DNA of 49,696 nucleotides, from the NCBI GenBank assembly GCA_947625775.1, contig CANQPM010000022.1, positions 1 through 49,696 of the forward strand. The letters are read 5' to 3'. The translations under genes and the position numbers were made by a program. This DNA is from an uncultured Lachnospiraceae bacterium (GTDB taxonomy: Bacteria; Bacillota; Clostridia; Lachnospirales; Lachnospiraceae). Numbering within the stretch: the first letter of the stretch is position 1; each line of letters opens with the position of its first letter. Of the stretch, positions 8,592 to 17,153 are shown piece after piece. The notes beneath the pieces are model-generated. The model did no database searches. It was not told where the DNA came from and saw only the letters and a program-made list of their open reading frames with translations.

Positions 8592-9698
8592 TTACATGAG
8601 GGACTTGATGTATCTGCCAAGAACCTCCGCCGCCTGCTTATGGCATAAATACCCTGGGTGGCTGCGTGAGCCGACATTGCTGTCATCAGTCTCTGGCAGC
8701 TGCAGATATGACACATTCCCGTCGCCTGTTTCAGACGAGTATTCCGATATCGCGCCGCGTATTTCCGCCTGCAGCTTTGTCCCAAGCATTCCGTAGCACC
8801 ATATAATCTTAGCCTTCGGATTGCACTCGCGCAATATATAAAGAAAACTCTTTACGGCGTCCTGTATTGCTTTTACATCCTCCTGACAGTATGAGCCGTC
8901 AGGGTTTTTGCGCATTTTGTATTGCTTCCCTGTGCTTTCGTCTGTCCAAGCGGGCTCGTCAAAGGAGCTCACGTCGTTTGTCCCCAGATTTACGATTATA
9001 AACTGCGGCTGCCAGCTTTTAAAATCATGCGCTCGATTTCCACCAAGCCGCTCATTTTCCGCGCCAGGCATAAGGCTGCATATTTCCCTGTAATACTTTG
9101 GTATCGCCCCGTTTATATTGTTGTCCCACTTGTTATGCACGCCCCAGCCGCTCTGTGAAAAAACTCTGTATTCCGCGTCAAGCTCCTTAGCTGTGAGATA
9201 TGCGTAATCGCGGAGCGCCGAAAAGAACATCGGCACCCAGTCCTCCTCCGTCTTCGCACCGAAAAGTCCCTCGCCTGATGTTATGCTGTCGCCGATAAAT
9301 TCAAGCTTAAGCGCCTTGTCAGCCACAGGGTAAAATTCGCCGTCACTTTTGAGGGCATGAATATGAAGGTAGGAATTGCCGTCGTCGCTCATTGCCTGCA
9401 TATCCTTATAAAAATGCACGTTTTTTATGCTGTCCGCGCTCATACCCCTGAAAAGCGGCACCCAGTACCTGCCCTTTGGAAGCATCTGCCTGCCTATCCA
9501 GTCGCCGTTTATTGTGTAGCTGAACCACGGCTCATATGTGTCGTAGGTCACTTCAACCTCGACCGAAAGCTCCGTGCCTGAAACATTGCACTCAAAACCG
9601 CTCGCTGTCCAGAAAAGCGTGAGCGGAGAACGGCATGGAGTAGTTCTGCCGTGTACCTTTAATTCCGTGAGAGTATTTAATGGAATTTCCCTAAGCAT
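8592..9698 (-). CDS. CE2-type SGNH/GDSL carbohydrate acetyl esterase
   Basis: The protein has 368 residues. The N-terminal third (about 1-120) is a beta-rich domain of the kind that precedes the hydrolase in CE2 esterases. The SGNH domain follows: catalytic Ser in EFIGDSITSGEG, Gly-Asn block in NLGTNDVSSF, and the catalytic His in SHPGYLCH near the C-terminus. CE2 enzymes remove O-acetyl groups from xylan, glucomannan and related sugars. There is no signal peptide, so it would act on imported oligosaccharides. The start at 9698 (MLREIP) has a correctly spaced AGAGGA; an upstream ATG at 9719 lies within a perfect 15-bp tandem duplication of the ribosome-site region and has its own AGAGGA too close to be useful. 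It is the first gene of the operon, 33 bp before the GH1/PMI fusion. Confidence 0.87.
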   Translation of the reverse strand: MLREIPLNTLTELKVHGRTTPCRSPLTLFWTASGFECNVSGTELSVEVEVTYDTYEPWFSYTINGDWIGRQMLPKGRYWVPLFRGMSADSIKNVHFYKDMQAMSDDGNSYLHIHALKSDGEFYPVADKALKLEFIGDSITSGEGLFGAKTEEDWVPMFFSALRDYAYLTAKELDAEYRVFSQSGWGVHNKWDNNINGAIPKYYREICSLMPGAENERLGGNRAHDFKSWQPQFIIVNLGTNDVSSFDEPAWTDESTGKQYKMRKNPDGSYCQEDVKAIQDAVKSFLYILRECNPKAKIIWCYGMLGTKLQAEIRGAISEYSSETGDGNVSYLQLPETDDSNVGSRSHPGYLCHKQAAEVLGRYIKSLM

Positions 9699-9740
9699 AT
9701 GTTTTTCCTCTAAATTCATTTCCTCTAAATTCAGATGACA

Positions 9741-9834
9741 CGCCTGTCTTATTACAGGCGCATTACATTCAAATCCCGCGCGGCATTCACCAAATCGGCA
9801 GTCAAGCCTCAGGTTTGGTTCACTGACGCGCGGG
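9741..9834 (-). promoter_or_regulatory. Structured 5' leader of the glycan operon
   Basis: Between the promoter and the CE2 gene the transcript can fold into a long hairpin: CGCGCGGG (9827-9834) with CCCGCGCG (9775-9782), extended inside by TTTGGT (9814-9819) with ACCAAA (9789-9794). A second hairpin with 7-bp arms (9741-9747, 9754-9760) lies just before the ribosome site. Neither is followed by a T-run on the minus strand, so they are not simple terminators. No known riboswitch class was recognised. Confidence 0.45.
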
Positions 9835-9860
9835 AATAAAATGTGCGCCTAAAGCTCTAT

Positions 9861-9888
9861 ATTATAGCGTTATTTTACTATATGACAA
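9861..9888 (-). promoter_or_regulatory. Promoter of the CE2-GH1/PMI-GH53 operon
   Basis: On the minus strand TTGTCA (9883-9888) and TATAAT (9861-9866) are 16 bp apart. Transcription would start near 9853, giving a leader of about 155 nt. A second TTGACA lies at 9896-9901. Confidence 0.6.
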
Positions 9889-9977
9889 CTCGCTGTGTCA
9901 AGGTTTGTTCATTTCTTCCGCATTTCTTTCCGCAGTATCATTCCTTGCAATGTCCAGCCGCCTCCTCAATGCTTTTG

Positions 9978-11870
9978 TTAATCCGCATTGCTCGCGGCAA
10001 TCTTCACGCGGCTCCACAGGTTGCTGATTGTCTTTCTCGTCTTTTCGTTGTATTCAAATACCTCGTCCATATCGTTGTCTGTCCTCGGAATATAGGCATC
10101 TATTCCTTCAAAATCGCCGCCCTCGCCTGACAGCACCTCCATGACTTCTTCATTTGCCGATGTATAGCCCACATAGCTTGAATTGTCGTATGCCCCCTCA
10201 TAGTCACAGGCGAAATTCATAAATGCGTGGGCAAGAGCAGGATTCTGGGCATTCGCGGGGATTACCATGGCATCAGACCAGATATTTGTGCCCGTCTCTG
10301 GCAGATAAAAGCCCATGTCCTCATTTTCGGACATCACATAGGTCGCATCTCCCGAGTAAATAAGCCCCAGAGCCTTTCTTCCCTGCGCCATATTGTCGAT
10401 GATCTCGTCCGTCACAATCTCAGGCTCCATCGTCTGCACGCACCTCACAAGCCAGTCATAGGCTTCCTCAATCTCGTCCGTATTTTCCGTATTCATGGAA
10501 TACCCCAGAGCCTTCAGCGCCATCATAAAGCTGTCGCGCTCGGAATCATACAGATAAATATCACCGCGGTATTTTTCATCCAAAAAGATATTGAAGCCTT
10601 CACGCTCCAAATCCTCCATGTCAACCTTCGTCTTGTCATACACTATGCCGACAGTGCCCCAGAAATACGGCACGGAATACTCATTTCCAGGATCATATGG
10701 AAGATTTTTTACAGATGCAGTCAGGTTATCCAATCCGTCAAGCTTTGACAAATCCAGCTTCTGCAGATACCCCTCCGAAATAAGCCTCTGTATCATATAA
10801 TCACTCGGGACAAGAATGTCAAAGGATTCACCGTTTGCAACCTTTATGTACATCTGCTCGTTGGAGTCAAAAGTCTCCAAAACCACCTTCGAGCCTGTCA
10901 ACTCCTCAAAGTCATTGATGATATTTTCACCCGTGTACTCGCCCCATGTATATATGTGCAAGGTCTGTCCTTCAAATGGGCGCTCTCCCGAATCGCCGCC
11001 TGCCTTCAAAAATATTACCAGCGCAGCCAATGCCGCTACAGCCGCCGCCGCGGGCATCAAGACCTTCCGCTTTTTTATCTCGTCAGAAGTTTTGCGCTTC
11101 GCCGCTACAGCCGGCACTATATTTACCAGCACCAGCACAATCGTAATAATGACTACCATCAGGGTAGACGCCGCATTGATGCTTGGATTGACGCGCTTGC
11201 TCATGGTGTAGACCACCATGCTTAGGTTTTTCACGCCGCCGCCCGTCGCAAAATATGAGATGATGAAATCGTCAACTGACATAGTAAACGCAATCAGCGC
11301 CCCAGCTACAATTCCAGGCGTAATCTGCGGTATGATAACCTTCGTCATCGCCTGCAGGGGCGTCGCCCCCAAATCCATCGCCGCATCAGCCACGTTTGGA
11401 TCCAATGAGCGGATTTTCGGCATCACCGATAAAATAACATACGGTATGCAAAATGCAATATGCGCAAGCAGCATTGTCATATAGCCTTTGTCTACCCTGA
11501 AAGTGATGAAAAGCAGCATAAAACCGATTGCCGTCACAATCTCGGGATTCATCATGGGAAGATTATCCACCTGCTCCATAATATTGCGAATCACCTTTTT
11601 TGACTTGCTAAGCCCTATCGCTGACACAGTACCGACTACAGTTGACACCAGTGTCGCTATCAAGGCGACCGAAAACGTCGTGTACAATGCCTCCATCATT
11701 GTCCTTGACTCCAGCATGCGCTCATACCACCGCAGCGAAAATCCCGTAAAGCTTGTGAGTGACCTGCCGTCGTTAAAGGAAAATACAATCATATATATAA
11801 TAGGAAGATAAAAGAAGGCAATAATCAGAGCCATCAGTATCTTTCCTGCCGAACGTCTTCCTTTTTTCAT
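9978..11870 (-). CDS. potCD: Polyamine ABC transporter, fused permease (PotC) and substrate-binding protein (PotD)
   Basis: The protein has 630 residues. Residues 1-260 form a PotC-type permease with six membrane segments and the cytoplasmic coupling motif AADAAMDLGATPLQ (about 160-173). A further hydrophobic segment (about 270-288) leads out of the membrane into residues 300-630, a PotD-like periplasmic-type binding protein (LHIYTWGEY start, DILVPSDYMI, VPYFWGTVGI, LIYSGDA). The binding protein is thus tethered outside by the permease itself, a fusion known in Firmicutes. It imports spermidine or putrescine together with PotB and PotA. The start at 11870 has an ideal AGGAGGT; the longer upstream frame has none. 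PotB ends 46 bp upstream. No clear terminator follows. Confidence 0.92.
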   Translation of the reverse strand: MKKGRRSAGKILMALIIAFFYLPIIYMIVFSFNDGRSLTSFTGFSLRWYERMLESRTMMEALYTTFSVALIATLVSTVVGTVSAIGLSKSKKVIRNIMEQVDNLPMMNPEIVTAIGFMLLFITFRVDKGYMTMLLAHIAFCIPYVILSVMPKIRSLDPNVADAAMDLGATPLQAMTKVIIPQITPGIVAGALIAFTMSVDDFIISYFATGGGVKNLSMVVYTMSKRVNPSINAASTLMVVIITIVLVLVNIVPAVAAKRKTSDEIKKRKVLMPAAAAVAALAALVIFLKAGGDSGERPFEGQTLHIYTWGEYTGENIINDFEELTGSKVVLETFDSNEQMYIKVANGESFDILVPSDYMIQRLISEGYLQKLDLSKLDGLDNLTASVKNLPYDPGNEYSVPYFWGTVGIVYDKTKVDMEDLEREGFNIFLDEKYRGDIYLYDSERDSFMMALKALGYSMNTENTDEIEEAYDWLVRCVQTMEPEIVTDEIIDNMAQGRKALGLIYSGDATYVMSENEDMGFYLPETGTNIWSDAMVIPANAQNPALAHAFMNFACDYEGAYDNSSYVGYTSANEEVMEVLSGEGGDFEGIDAYIPRTDNDMDEVFEYNEKTRKTISNLWSRVKIAASNAD

Positions 11871-11916
11871 AAAAACCTCCTTTGCTGTCCCCGCTAAGCC
11901 CGCATAGGCAGAATCA

Positions 11917-12762
11917 TCAGAAATTTCTTTCAGCCTGCCCGCCCTGGTTTTTGTTTTCAAGCCTGCGCACCACTGCCATAAGCAGCATCATGATAAGCGC
12001 CATGACCATCGAAACAGCGCTGCCAAAATTCCACTCGCCCACTGTAATAAACTGATTTTCAATCATATTTCCAATCAGGAAATACTGCCCTCCGCCCAAA
12101 AGCTTTGGGATAAAGAATGAGCTTACCGCCGGCAGAAATACAAGCGTAATGCCGTTTACCACTCCTGGGAGCGACAAAGGCAGCGTAACGCGCGCAAATG
12201 TCTGCACAGGATTTGCGCCCAAGTCCGAACCCGCCTCCAGCAGCGCCCCGTCCATCTTGCAGAGTGACGTATTAATCTGCAGAATCATAAACGGCAGAAA
12301 ATTATATACCATTCCAAGAAGAACTGCGCCCTCAGTATATAGCAGTTCCTTTCCGCCTGGCATAAAGACGGACAGTATTCTCTGGATAAGCCCTCCCTCC
12401 GTGAGAAGCCCAATCCATGCGTATGTCCTCACAAGCATATTAATCCACATGGGAATCGTGATGCAGAGTATAAGTCCGCTCTGCAGCTTTTCCCCGCACC
12501 TTGATATAAAATACGCCGCGGGATACCCTATCAAAAGACAGATAACCGTCGTCTTAGCCGCAATCCACAGCGAACGCCACAGTATCTTCAAAAAATCCTT
12601 GTCGGTAAAAAAAGTGATATAATGCTCCAGTGTGACAGAAAATGAAAAAATACTGTTTCCAGGCTTTGTAATTGAATAAAACGCAATCAGCGCCATCGGA
12701 AGCACAAGCATAATCACTGCCCACACAATATATGGAATTGCAAGCTGCGAAAATTTTTTCAT
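11917..12762 (-). CDS. potB: Polyamine ABC transporter permease PotB
   Basis: The protein has 281 residues with six membrane segments and the binding-protein-dependent permease signature LLEAGSDLGANPVQTFARVTLP (about residues 174-195), the loop that contacts the ATPase. FITVGEWNFGSAVSM near the C-terminus is typical of PotB. It pairs with the PotC half of the downstream fusion to form the membrane channel. GGAGGAT precedes the ATG at 12762. It is the second gene of the potA-potB-potCD operon. Confidence 0.93.
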   Translation of the reverse strand: MKKFSQLAIPYIVWAVIMLVLPMALIAFYSITKPGNSIFSFSVTLEHYITFFTDKDFLKILWRSLWIAAKTTVICLLIGYPAAYFISRCGEKLQSGLILCITIPMWINMLVRTYAWIGLLTEGGLIQRILSVFMPGGKELLYTEGAVLLGMVYNFLPFMILQINTSLCKMDGALLEAGSDLGANPVQTFARVTLPLSLPGVVNGITLVFLPAVSSFFIPKLLGGGQYFLIGNMIENQFITVGEWNFGSAVSMVMALIMMLLMAVVRRLENKNQGGQAERNF

Positions 12763-12788
12763 ATACTAATCCTCCTAATGCTCCTGCG

Positions 12789-12872
12789 AATTTGTGCCCT
12801 AAACACAAATTTGCGTGTGAGATTTAGAAATTCTTCGTGAAACGCGCTTGGGCGTGAGCTTTTGGAATTTCT
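12789..12872 (-). other. Potential hairpins between potA and potB
   Basis: Two inverted repeats lie in the 113-bp spacer: AATTTGTG (12789-12796) with CACAAATT (12804-12811), and AGAAATTC (12826-12833) with GAATTTCT (12865-12872). There is no T-run. They could affect processing or relative expression within the operon. Confidence 0.4.
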
Positions 12873-12875
12873 TAA

Positions 12876-14453
12876 TTATACAAGAAGTCTTGACATTACA
12901 TGAATATCCTCTGGGAAAAATGTCAGCCCGACCTCCTGTCCTTCCTCCGTGTAGTCTGTGGTATGTATCTTAAATTCGCGTCCTGGTGTCCAGAATGTTA
13001 TCGGATAAATTCCCTCTGTGATAGTGTCAGGATCGAAGTCATAATCAACCGTGATGTCCACCAACTCATTCTCATTGCTCAGTTTCCATGCCTGCGCATT
13101 CGCCCATGTCTTGATGTCTACGTCAAGCGCCTGCGACTCCTTGATTTCATCAACTGTTGTCATAAAGTTAAACGCCATCACGCCTTCATTCGCCTTTTCA
13201 TTTCTGACAAACGGCTGGTTTACCACGTGTATGGTGCGCTCTACGCTCAGACCGTTTGACGTCGAAAATTTGACAGGATAGTCCCCTTCCTTTTCCTCCA
13301 GCTCATACTCAATTTTGGCGATTGAAATGTATTCGTCGCTGGCAGGATTCCACGCCTGCGCGTTTGAGCGGGCGATAATCTCCTTATCATCAAGCTTTTT
13401 CACATCTTCGATATCCACATAAAAGTCTGTGGCGCTCATCTTTTCTTTTCCATTGTCGCTGACAGCGTCCCTGTTCTGCGTCACGTGCATGTTTACCGTT
13501 ACCTTCGTACCCGCAACGGTTTCCACCATAATCTCATAATGTACGCCTTTAAACAATACGCTGAGGACTTCGCCCGTCATCTTGCCTTCCGCCGCGCCGA
13601 CGATATCGATATCCTCTGGGCGGATAACCACGTCAACGGGTTCATTCGGCTTAAAGCCGTAGTCCACGCAGTCAAATGTTATGTCGTCAAAGCGCACCTT
13701 GTAATCCTCTATCATCGTGCCCTGAATGATATTGCTCTCGCCGATAAAATTAGCGACGTAGCGGTTGGCGGGCTCATTGTAAATCTCCTGGGGCGTGCCT
13801 ATCTGCTGGATTTCGCCGTTTCGTATCACGACAATCTTGTCGGACATAGTCAGCGCCTCCTCCTGATCGTGCGTGACAAAAATAAAGGTAATGCCTACCT
13901 CCTGCTGAATGCGCTTCAGCTCGTACTGCATTTCCTTGCGGAGCTTTAAGTCAAGCGCTGCGAGCGGCTCGTCTAAAAGCAGCACCTTTGGCTCATTGAC
14001 AAGCGCGCGCGCGATTGCCACCCTCTGCTGCTGCCCTCCTGACAAAAGCGTCGTATTCTTCTTTTCGTATCCTTCAAGCCCGATAAGCTTGAGCATCTTC
14101 ATTACCTTCTGCTCTATGACGTCCTTGCCCATCTTCTTGATTTTGAGCCCGAACGCGATGTTTTCATACACATTCAAGTGCGGAAACAGGGCGTATTTCT
14201 GGAATACGGTGTTGACCTCCCTTTTGTAAGGCGGTATGTCATTTATCTCCTGCCCGTCAAAAATCACCTGCCCCTCGTCGGCATTCAAAAAGCCGCCAAG
14301 AATACGCAGCAGCGTCGTCTTTCCGCAGCCGCTGGGACCTAAAAGAGTCACAAACTCATTTTCATAAATATCAAGGCTCACGCCCTTTAATACCACCTGA
14401 TTATCAAAGCTTTTTACAATGTTACGAAATTCTATCAGTTTTTTCTCCCGCAT
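12876..14453 (-). CDS. potA: Polyamine ABC transporter ATPase PotA with two Ig-like repeats inserted in its TOBE domain
   Basis: The protein has 525 residues; PotA is normally about 350-385. The ATPase is complete: Walker [10 protein letters not shown] (39-47), Q-loop [10 protein letters not shown], signature LSGGQQQR (137-144), Walker B VLLLDEP (157-163), switch His in [14 protein letters not shown] domain begins near 235 ([18 protein letters not shown]), but after about residue 330 it is interrupted by roughly 165 residues, and resumes only at the end ([18 protein letters not shown]). The insertion contains two similar units, about 347-413 and 432-498, each with a SNAQAW or ANAQAW motif and a later GxYPVxF/GxYPITF strand, resembling bacterial Ig-like repeats usually found in surface proteins. 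It energises uptake through PotB and PotCD. It is the first gene of the operon. Confidence 0.9.
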   Translation of the reverse strand: MREKKLIEFRNIVKSFDNQVVLKGVSLDIYENEFVTLLGPSGCGKTTLLRILGGFLNADEGQVIFDGQEINDIPPYKREVNTVFQKYALFPHLNVYENIAFGLKIKKMGKDVIEQKVMKMLKLIGLEGYEKKNTTLLSGGQQQRVAIARALVNEPKVLLLDEPLAALDLKLRKEMQYELKRIQQEVGITFIFVTHDQEEALTMSDKIVVIRNGEIQQIGTPQEIYNEPANRYVANFIGESNIIQGTMIEDYKVRFDDITFDCVDYGFKPNEPVDVVIRPEDIDIVGAAEGKMTGEVLSVLFKGVHYEIMVETVAGTKVTVNMHVTQNRDAVSDNGKEKMSATDFYVDIEDVKKLDDKEIIARSNAQAWNPASDEYISIAKIEYELEEKEGDYPVKFSTSNGLSVERTIHVVNQPFVRNEKANEGVMAFNFMTTVDEIKESQALDVDIKTWANAQAWKLSNENELVDITVDYDFDPDTITEGIYPITFWTPGREFKIHTTDYTEEGQEVGLTFFPEDIHVMSRLLV

Positions 14454-14509
14454 CTGATGCCTTCTCCTCTCTGGGTTTTATGTGTTTTTAAATCTGATGA
14501 TGCTTTTTC

Positions 14510-14526
14510 CCTGTCATTTTGACAGG
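14510..14526. promoter_or_regulatory. Palindrome in the potA leader
   Basis: CCTGTCA and TGACAGG flank a 3-bp centre. It may be an operator or a small leader hairpin. It shares TGTCA/TGACA half-sites with the palindrome at 14708-14725. Confidence 0.4.
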
Positions 14527-14634
14527 ATGCCTGCCTTTGAAAATCCCTGTAGTTGTTATACACAATCTAATACAGGAAACTTTTTAATCCTGGGCATAAT
14601 TTTCAGCCAAACCGTTTCCGAATCAGCTTAATAT

Positions 14635-14663
14635 ATTCTAGCAAAAGTCTAGCGAAAATGCAA
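14635..14663 (-). promoter_or_regulatory. Probable potA promoter
   Basis: On the minus strand TTGCAT (14658-14663) and TAGAAT (14635-14640) are spaced by 17 bp, giving a leader of about 175 nt. Confidence 0.5.
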
Positions 14664-14707
14664 TTAATAATCACCGTTAAGCGCTTTTTGTTCCATCTCG
14701 CAGTTAT

Positions 14708-14725
14708 TGACAATTTTTATTGTCA
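14708..14725. promoter_or_regulatory. Palindrome upstream of the potA promoter
   Basis: TGACAAT and ATTGTCA flank a 4-bp centre, a perfect inverted repeat about 45 bp upstream of the predicted -35 box. This suits a dimeric regulator; which one is not known. Confidence 0.4.
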
Positions 14726-14890
14726 TAATGTCAGCGAATATTGTCATTCATCTTTCTCCACATGGGCGCAAAAAGGGCACATGGATTACAGCCAGCGACT
14801 GTTTCATGCGCCCTTATGCGTTTGCCCAATGCTATCATTATATCAATCATTATGTTACATTGCAATGAACAATTTTGCTTTTATAATTTT

Positions 14891-16204
14891 TTATTTCTCT
14901 GATACTGCCTTGAAAGCCTCGTCTAAGTCCTCGATTATGTCGTCAATATGCTCTGTGCCGATTGAAAGCCTTATGGTGTTTGGCTTGATGCCCTGCTGCG
15001 CTTTTTCCTCGTCGCTAAGCTCTGCGTGGGTGGTGGTGTAGGGGTGGATTACAAGCGACTTTACATCGGCTACGTTTGCAAGCAGCGAGAACAGCTCGAG
15101 GTTATCTATGAAATCCTTCGCCTTCTGCTCGCCGCCTTTTATCTCAAAGGTAAAGATTGTGCCGCCGCCGTTGGGGAAGTATTTTTTATAGAGCCTTTGC
15201 TGCTCGGGATCTGTTGTTACGGCGGGGTGGTTTACTTTTTCCACAAGAGGGTGCTTTGAGAGGTAGTCAACTACCTTAAGCGCGTTTTCAACGTGGCGCT
15301 CTACCCTGAGTGATAGTGTTTCCAAGCCCTGCAGGAATATAAACGCATGGAAGGGAGAGAGCGTCGCCCCTGTGTCACGCAGGAGTATTGCGCGTATTCT
15401 AGTGACGAATGCCGCCGCGCCTGCCGCATCGCAGAAGCTTATTCCGTGGTAACTTGGGTTAGGCTCTGTGAGCTGCGGGAATTTGCCGCTTGCTTTCCAG
15501 TCAAATTTGCCGCTGTCCACTATTACGCCGCCGATTGTCGTGCCGTGGCCGCCTATGAATTTTGTTGCTGAGTGCACTACTATGTCTGCGCCGTACTCGA
15601 TTGGCCTTACGAGATAGGGCGTTGCAAAGGTGCTGTCTACGACAAGCGGGATGTTGTGTCTGTGGGCGATTTTGGCGATTTCCTCTATGTCGGACACCTC
15701 TGAGTTGGGATTGCCGAGCGTTTCTATATATAATGCCTTTGTGTTGTCCTGAATCGCGTTTTCAAAATTGCTTACATCCAGCGGATCTACAAATGTCGTG
15801 TTTACGCCATAGTCTACAAGCGTATGGGCGAGGAGGTTGTATGTACCGCCGTAAATGTTTTTTGCGGCTACGATATGTCCGCCGTTCTGCGCGAGGTTTT
15901 GTATGGTGTAGGTGACTGCCGCCGCGCCAGACGCTACCGCAAGCGCCGCTATGCCGCCCTCGAGCGCTGCCATTCTCTGCTCGAATATGTCCTCTGTGGG
16001 ATTTGTGAGTCTGCCGTATATGTTGCCTGCGTCAGAAAGGTTGAAGCGTGCTTCTGCGTGGGCTGAGTTTTTGAATACAAATGACGAGGTCTGGTAAATG
16101 GGCACTGCCCTTGCGTCTGTCACTGGATCGGGGCTTTCCTGTCCTACGTGGAGCTGTAGTGTCTCAAATTTTAGGTTTCTTTCATTATAGGTTTTTTTGC
16201 TCAT
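14891..16204 (-). CDS. metY: O-acetylhomoserine sulfhydrylase (homocysteine synthase)
   Basis: The protein has 437 residues, the usual length for the MetY/Met17 branch of the Cys/Met metabolism PLP enzymes. The start FETLQLHVGQ, the phosphate-binding region ASGAAAV, and the PLP lysine Lys215 in VHSATKFIGGHG are clear, as is the long LTEPNPSYHG insertion that separates MetY from cystathionine gamma-synthase. It makes homocysteine (or cysteine-like products) directly from O-acetylhomoserine and sulfide in the cytoplasm. The ATG at 16204 has GGAG at the right spacing. It is monocistronic and is driven by a promoter at 16333-16361 that is overlapped by a motif shared with the iscR promoter, so regulation by a sulfur/Fe-S-responsive Rrf2 protein is inferred. 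Confidence 0.93.
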   Translation of the reverse strand: MSKKTYNERNLKFETLQLHVGQESPDPVTDARAVPIYQTSSFVFKNSAHAEARFNLSDAGNIYGRLTNPTEDIFEQRMAALEGGIAALAVASGAAAVTYTIQNLAQNGGHIVAAKNIYGGTYNLLAHTLVDYGVNTTFVDPLDVSNFENAIQDNTKALYIETLGNPNSEVSDIEEIAKIAHRHNIPLVVDSTFATPYLVRPIEYGADIVVHSATKFIGGHGTTIGGVIVDSGKFDWKASGKFPQLTEPNPSYHGISFCDAAGAAAFVTRIRAILLRDTGATLSPFHAFIFLQGLETLSLRVERHVENALKVVDYLSKHPLVEKVNHPAVTTDPEQQRLYKKYFPNGGGTIFTFEIKGGEQKAKDFIDNLELFSLLANVADVKSLVIHPYTTTHAELSDEEKAQQGIKPNTIRLSIGTEHIDDIIEDLDEAFKAVSEK

Positions 16205-16256
16205 AATTTTCTCCGTTTCCGTCTGAATAATCAATAATCAGGCTGATATAAAATCT

Positions 16257-16285
16257 GCTTTCACAGCATAAAGCTGTTTGAAAGC
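16257..16285 (-). other. Hairpin in the metY leader
   Basis: GCTTTCACAGC (16257-16267) can pair with GCTGT-TT-GAAAGC (16273-16285), leaving a two-base bulge. It is not followed by a T-run. I see no SAM riboswitch or T-box hallmarks in the leader. Confidence 0.4.
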
Positions 16286-16332
16286 TTTAATAAATTTAAT
16301 GTGTTTTAAATTTCGACGTCTTAATTTGTTAT

Positions 16333-16365
16333 ATCATAACCCTTTATTCCTAGTATGTCAATAGG
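16333..16365 (-). promoter_or_regulatory. metY promoter with overlapping Rrf2-type operator
   Basis: On the minus strand TTGACA (16356-16361) and TATGAT (16333-16338) are 17 bp apart. The plus-strand motif ATTCCTA-G-TATGTCAATAGG at 16346-16365 covers the -35 box. It differs at one base from the motif at 23564-23583 that overlaps the iscR promoter in the same position and orientation. Confidence 0.75.
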
Positions 16366-16376
16366 TTTTGTAAAAA

Positions 16377-17129
16377 TTATTTTCCGCGGATGTCGCTGGT
16401 CTGCTGAGCCTCGGTAATATAGCGATACAAAAGGTATTCGTCGAGGAATATGACGAGCGCCAGCGAGGCGGCGATTGCTATGATAATCAGCGCTTTTATA
16501 TGCATATGTAAGAGCGGTATGCGGGTTATTATTATCAGTGTAAAACATGTAAACGCGAGCGTGACTTTGAAGGCGGCGAGCTGGGCTGTGCGTTGGATTT
16601 CGTAAAAATGGCTGTCCATGATTGCTCCTGATATTTTTGTCTCATAAAAGTAGCCAAAAAAGCCTAAGAGGACAAATGCGATAAAAATATCGCTGCGCCA
16701 GAAGCCGAAGAGTCCTAGGAAGCCCAAGAAGCCGAGATATCCGCGCTTTGGGTTTACTGTACGGACAATATTTTCCTGCCGTATGGCTTTGTTTTCGCCG
16801 ATTATTGCGTCTGCTACTGAGATGAATAAAATCACTAAGTATATGATTGTCAGGGCTGTGGAGAGGAGCATTGGCAGGTCTCTTGGGGTAAATTTGTATT
16901 CGGAGAGTTTCATCGGCTCTAAAAGGCGGGAATCGTTGAATACAGATGCATAGTATGATGAGACTATCAGCATCATGATGCATATCACGCCGAGCAGAAT
17001 CAGCACTTTTTTTCTTGATTTGCAGCTGTCGGGCTCTGTTTGCTGGTTTGTATTGTTAAAGTCCTGCTGATGTGGGGGGTTTTGCGGCTGTGGTGTTGTC
17101 TGGTGAAATTCCTGGTTGTTTTTCTGCAT
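16377..17129 (-). CDS. DUF3796-like membrane protein
   Basis: The protein has 250 residues. A Gln/Pro/Asn-rich cytoplasmic N-terminus (1-40) is followed by membrane segments near 43-63, 88-108, 143-162, 185-205 and 210-230. In the middle, RGYLGFLGFLGLFGFWRSD (about 129-147) is the repeated Leu-Gly-Phe stretch characteristic of DUF3796 proteins. No function is known. A ribosome site GGAGG precedes the ATG at 17129. It lies 24 bp after the zinc-ribbon gene and is co-transcribed with it. Confidence 0.75.
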   Translation of the reverse strand: MQKNNQEFHQTTPQPQNPPHQQDFNNTNQQTEPDSCKSRKKVLILLGVICIMMLIVSSYYASVFNDSRLLEPMKLSEYKFTPRDLPMLLSTALTIIYLVILFISVADAIIGENKAIRQENIVRTVNPKRGYLGFLGFLGLFGFWRSDIFIAFVLLGFFGYFYETKISGAIMDSHFYEIQRTAQLAAFKVTLAFTCFTLIIITRIPLLHMHIKALIIIAIAASLALVIFLDEYLLYRYITEAQQTSDIRGK

Positions 17130-17153
17130 AAGTTTTCCTCCGTTTCTTATCCT

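Larger units (their letters stand above)
14454..14890. other. Regulatory gap between the sulfhydrylase and potA
   Basis: No gene is seen in 437 bp. It holds a promoter for potA (14635-14663, minus strand), a 17-bp palindrome in the leader (14510-14526), and a palindrome upstream of the promoter (14708-14725), with another TGTCA half-site at 14742-14746. Confidence 0.55.

Noticed and set aside
16205-16332. A SAM riboswitch or T-box in the metY leader
   Set aside because: None of the conserved core sequences of these classes could be found; only a simple hairpin is present.
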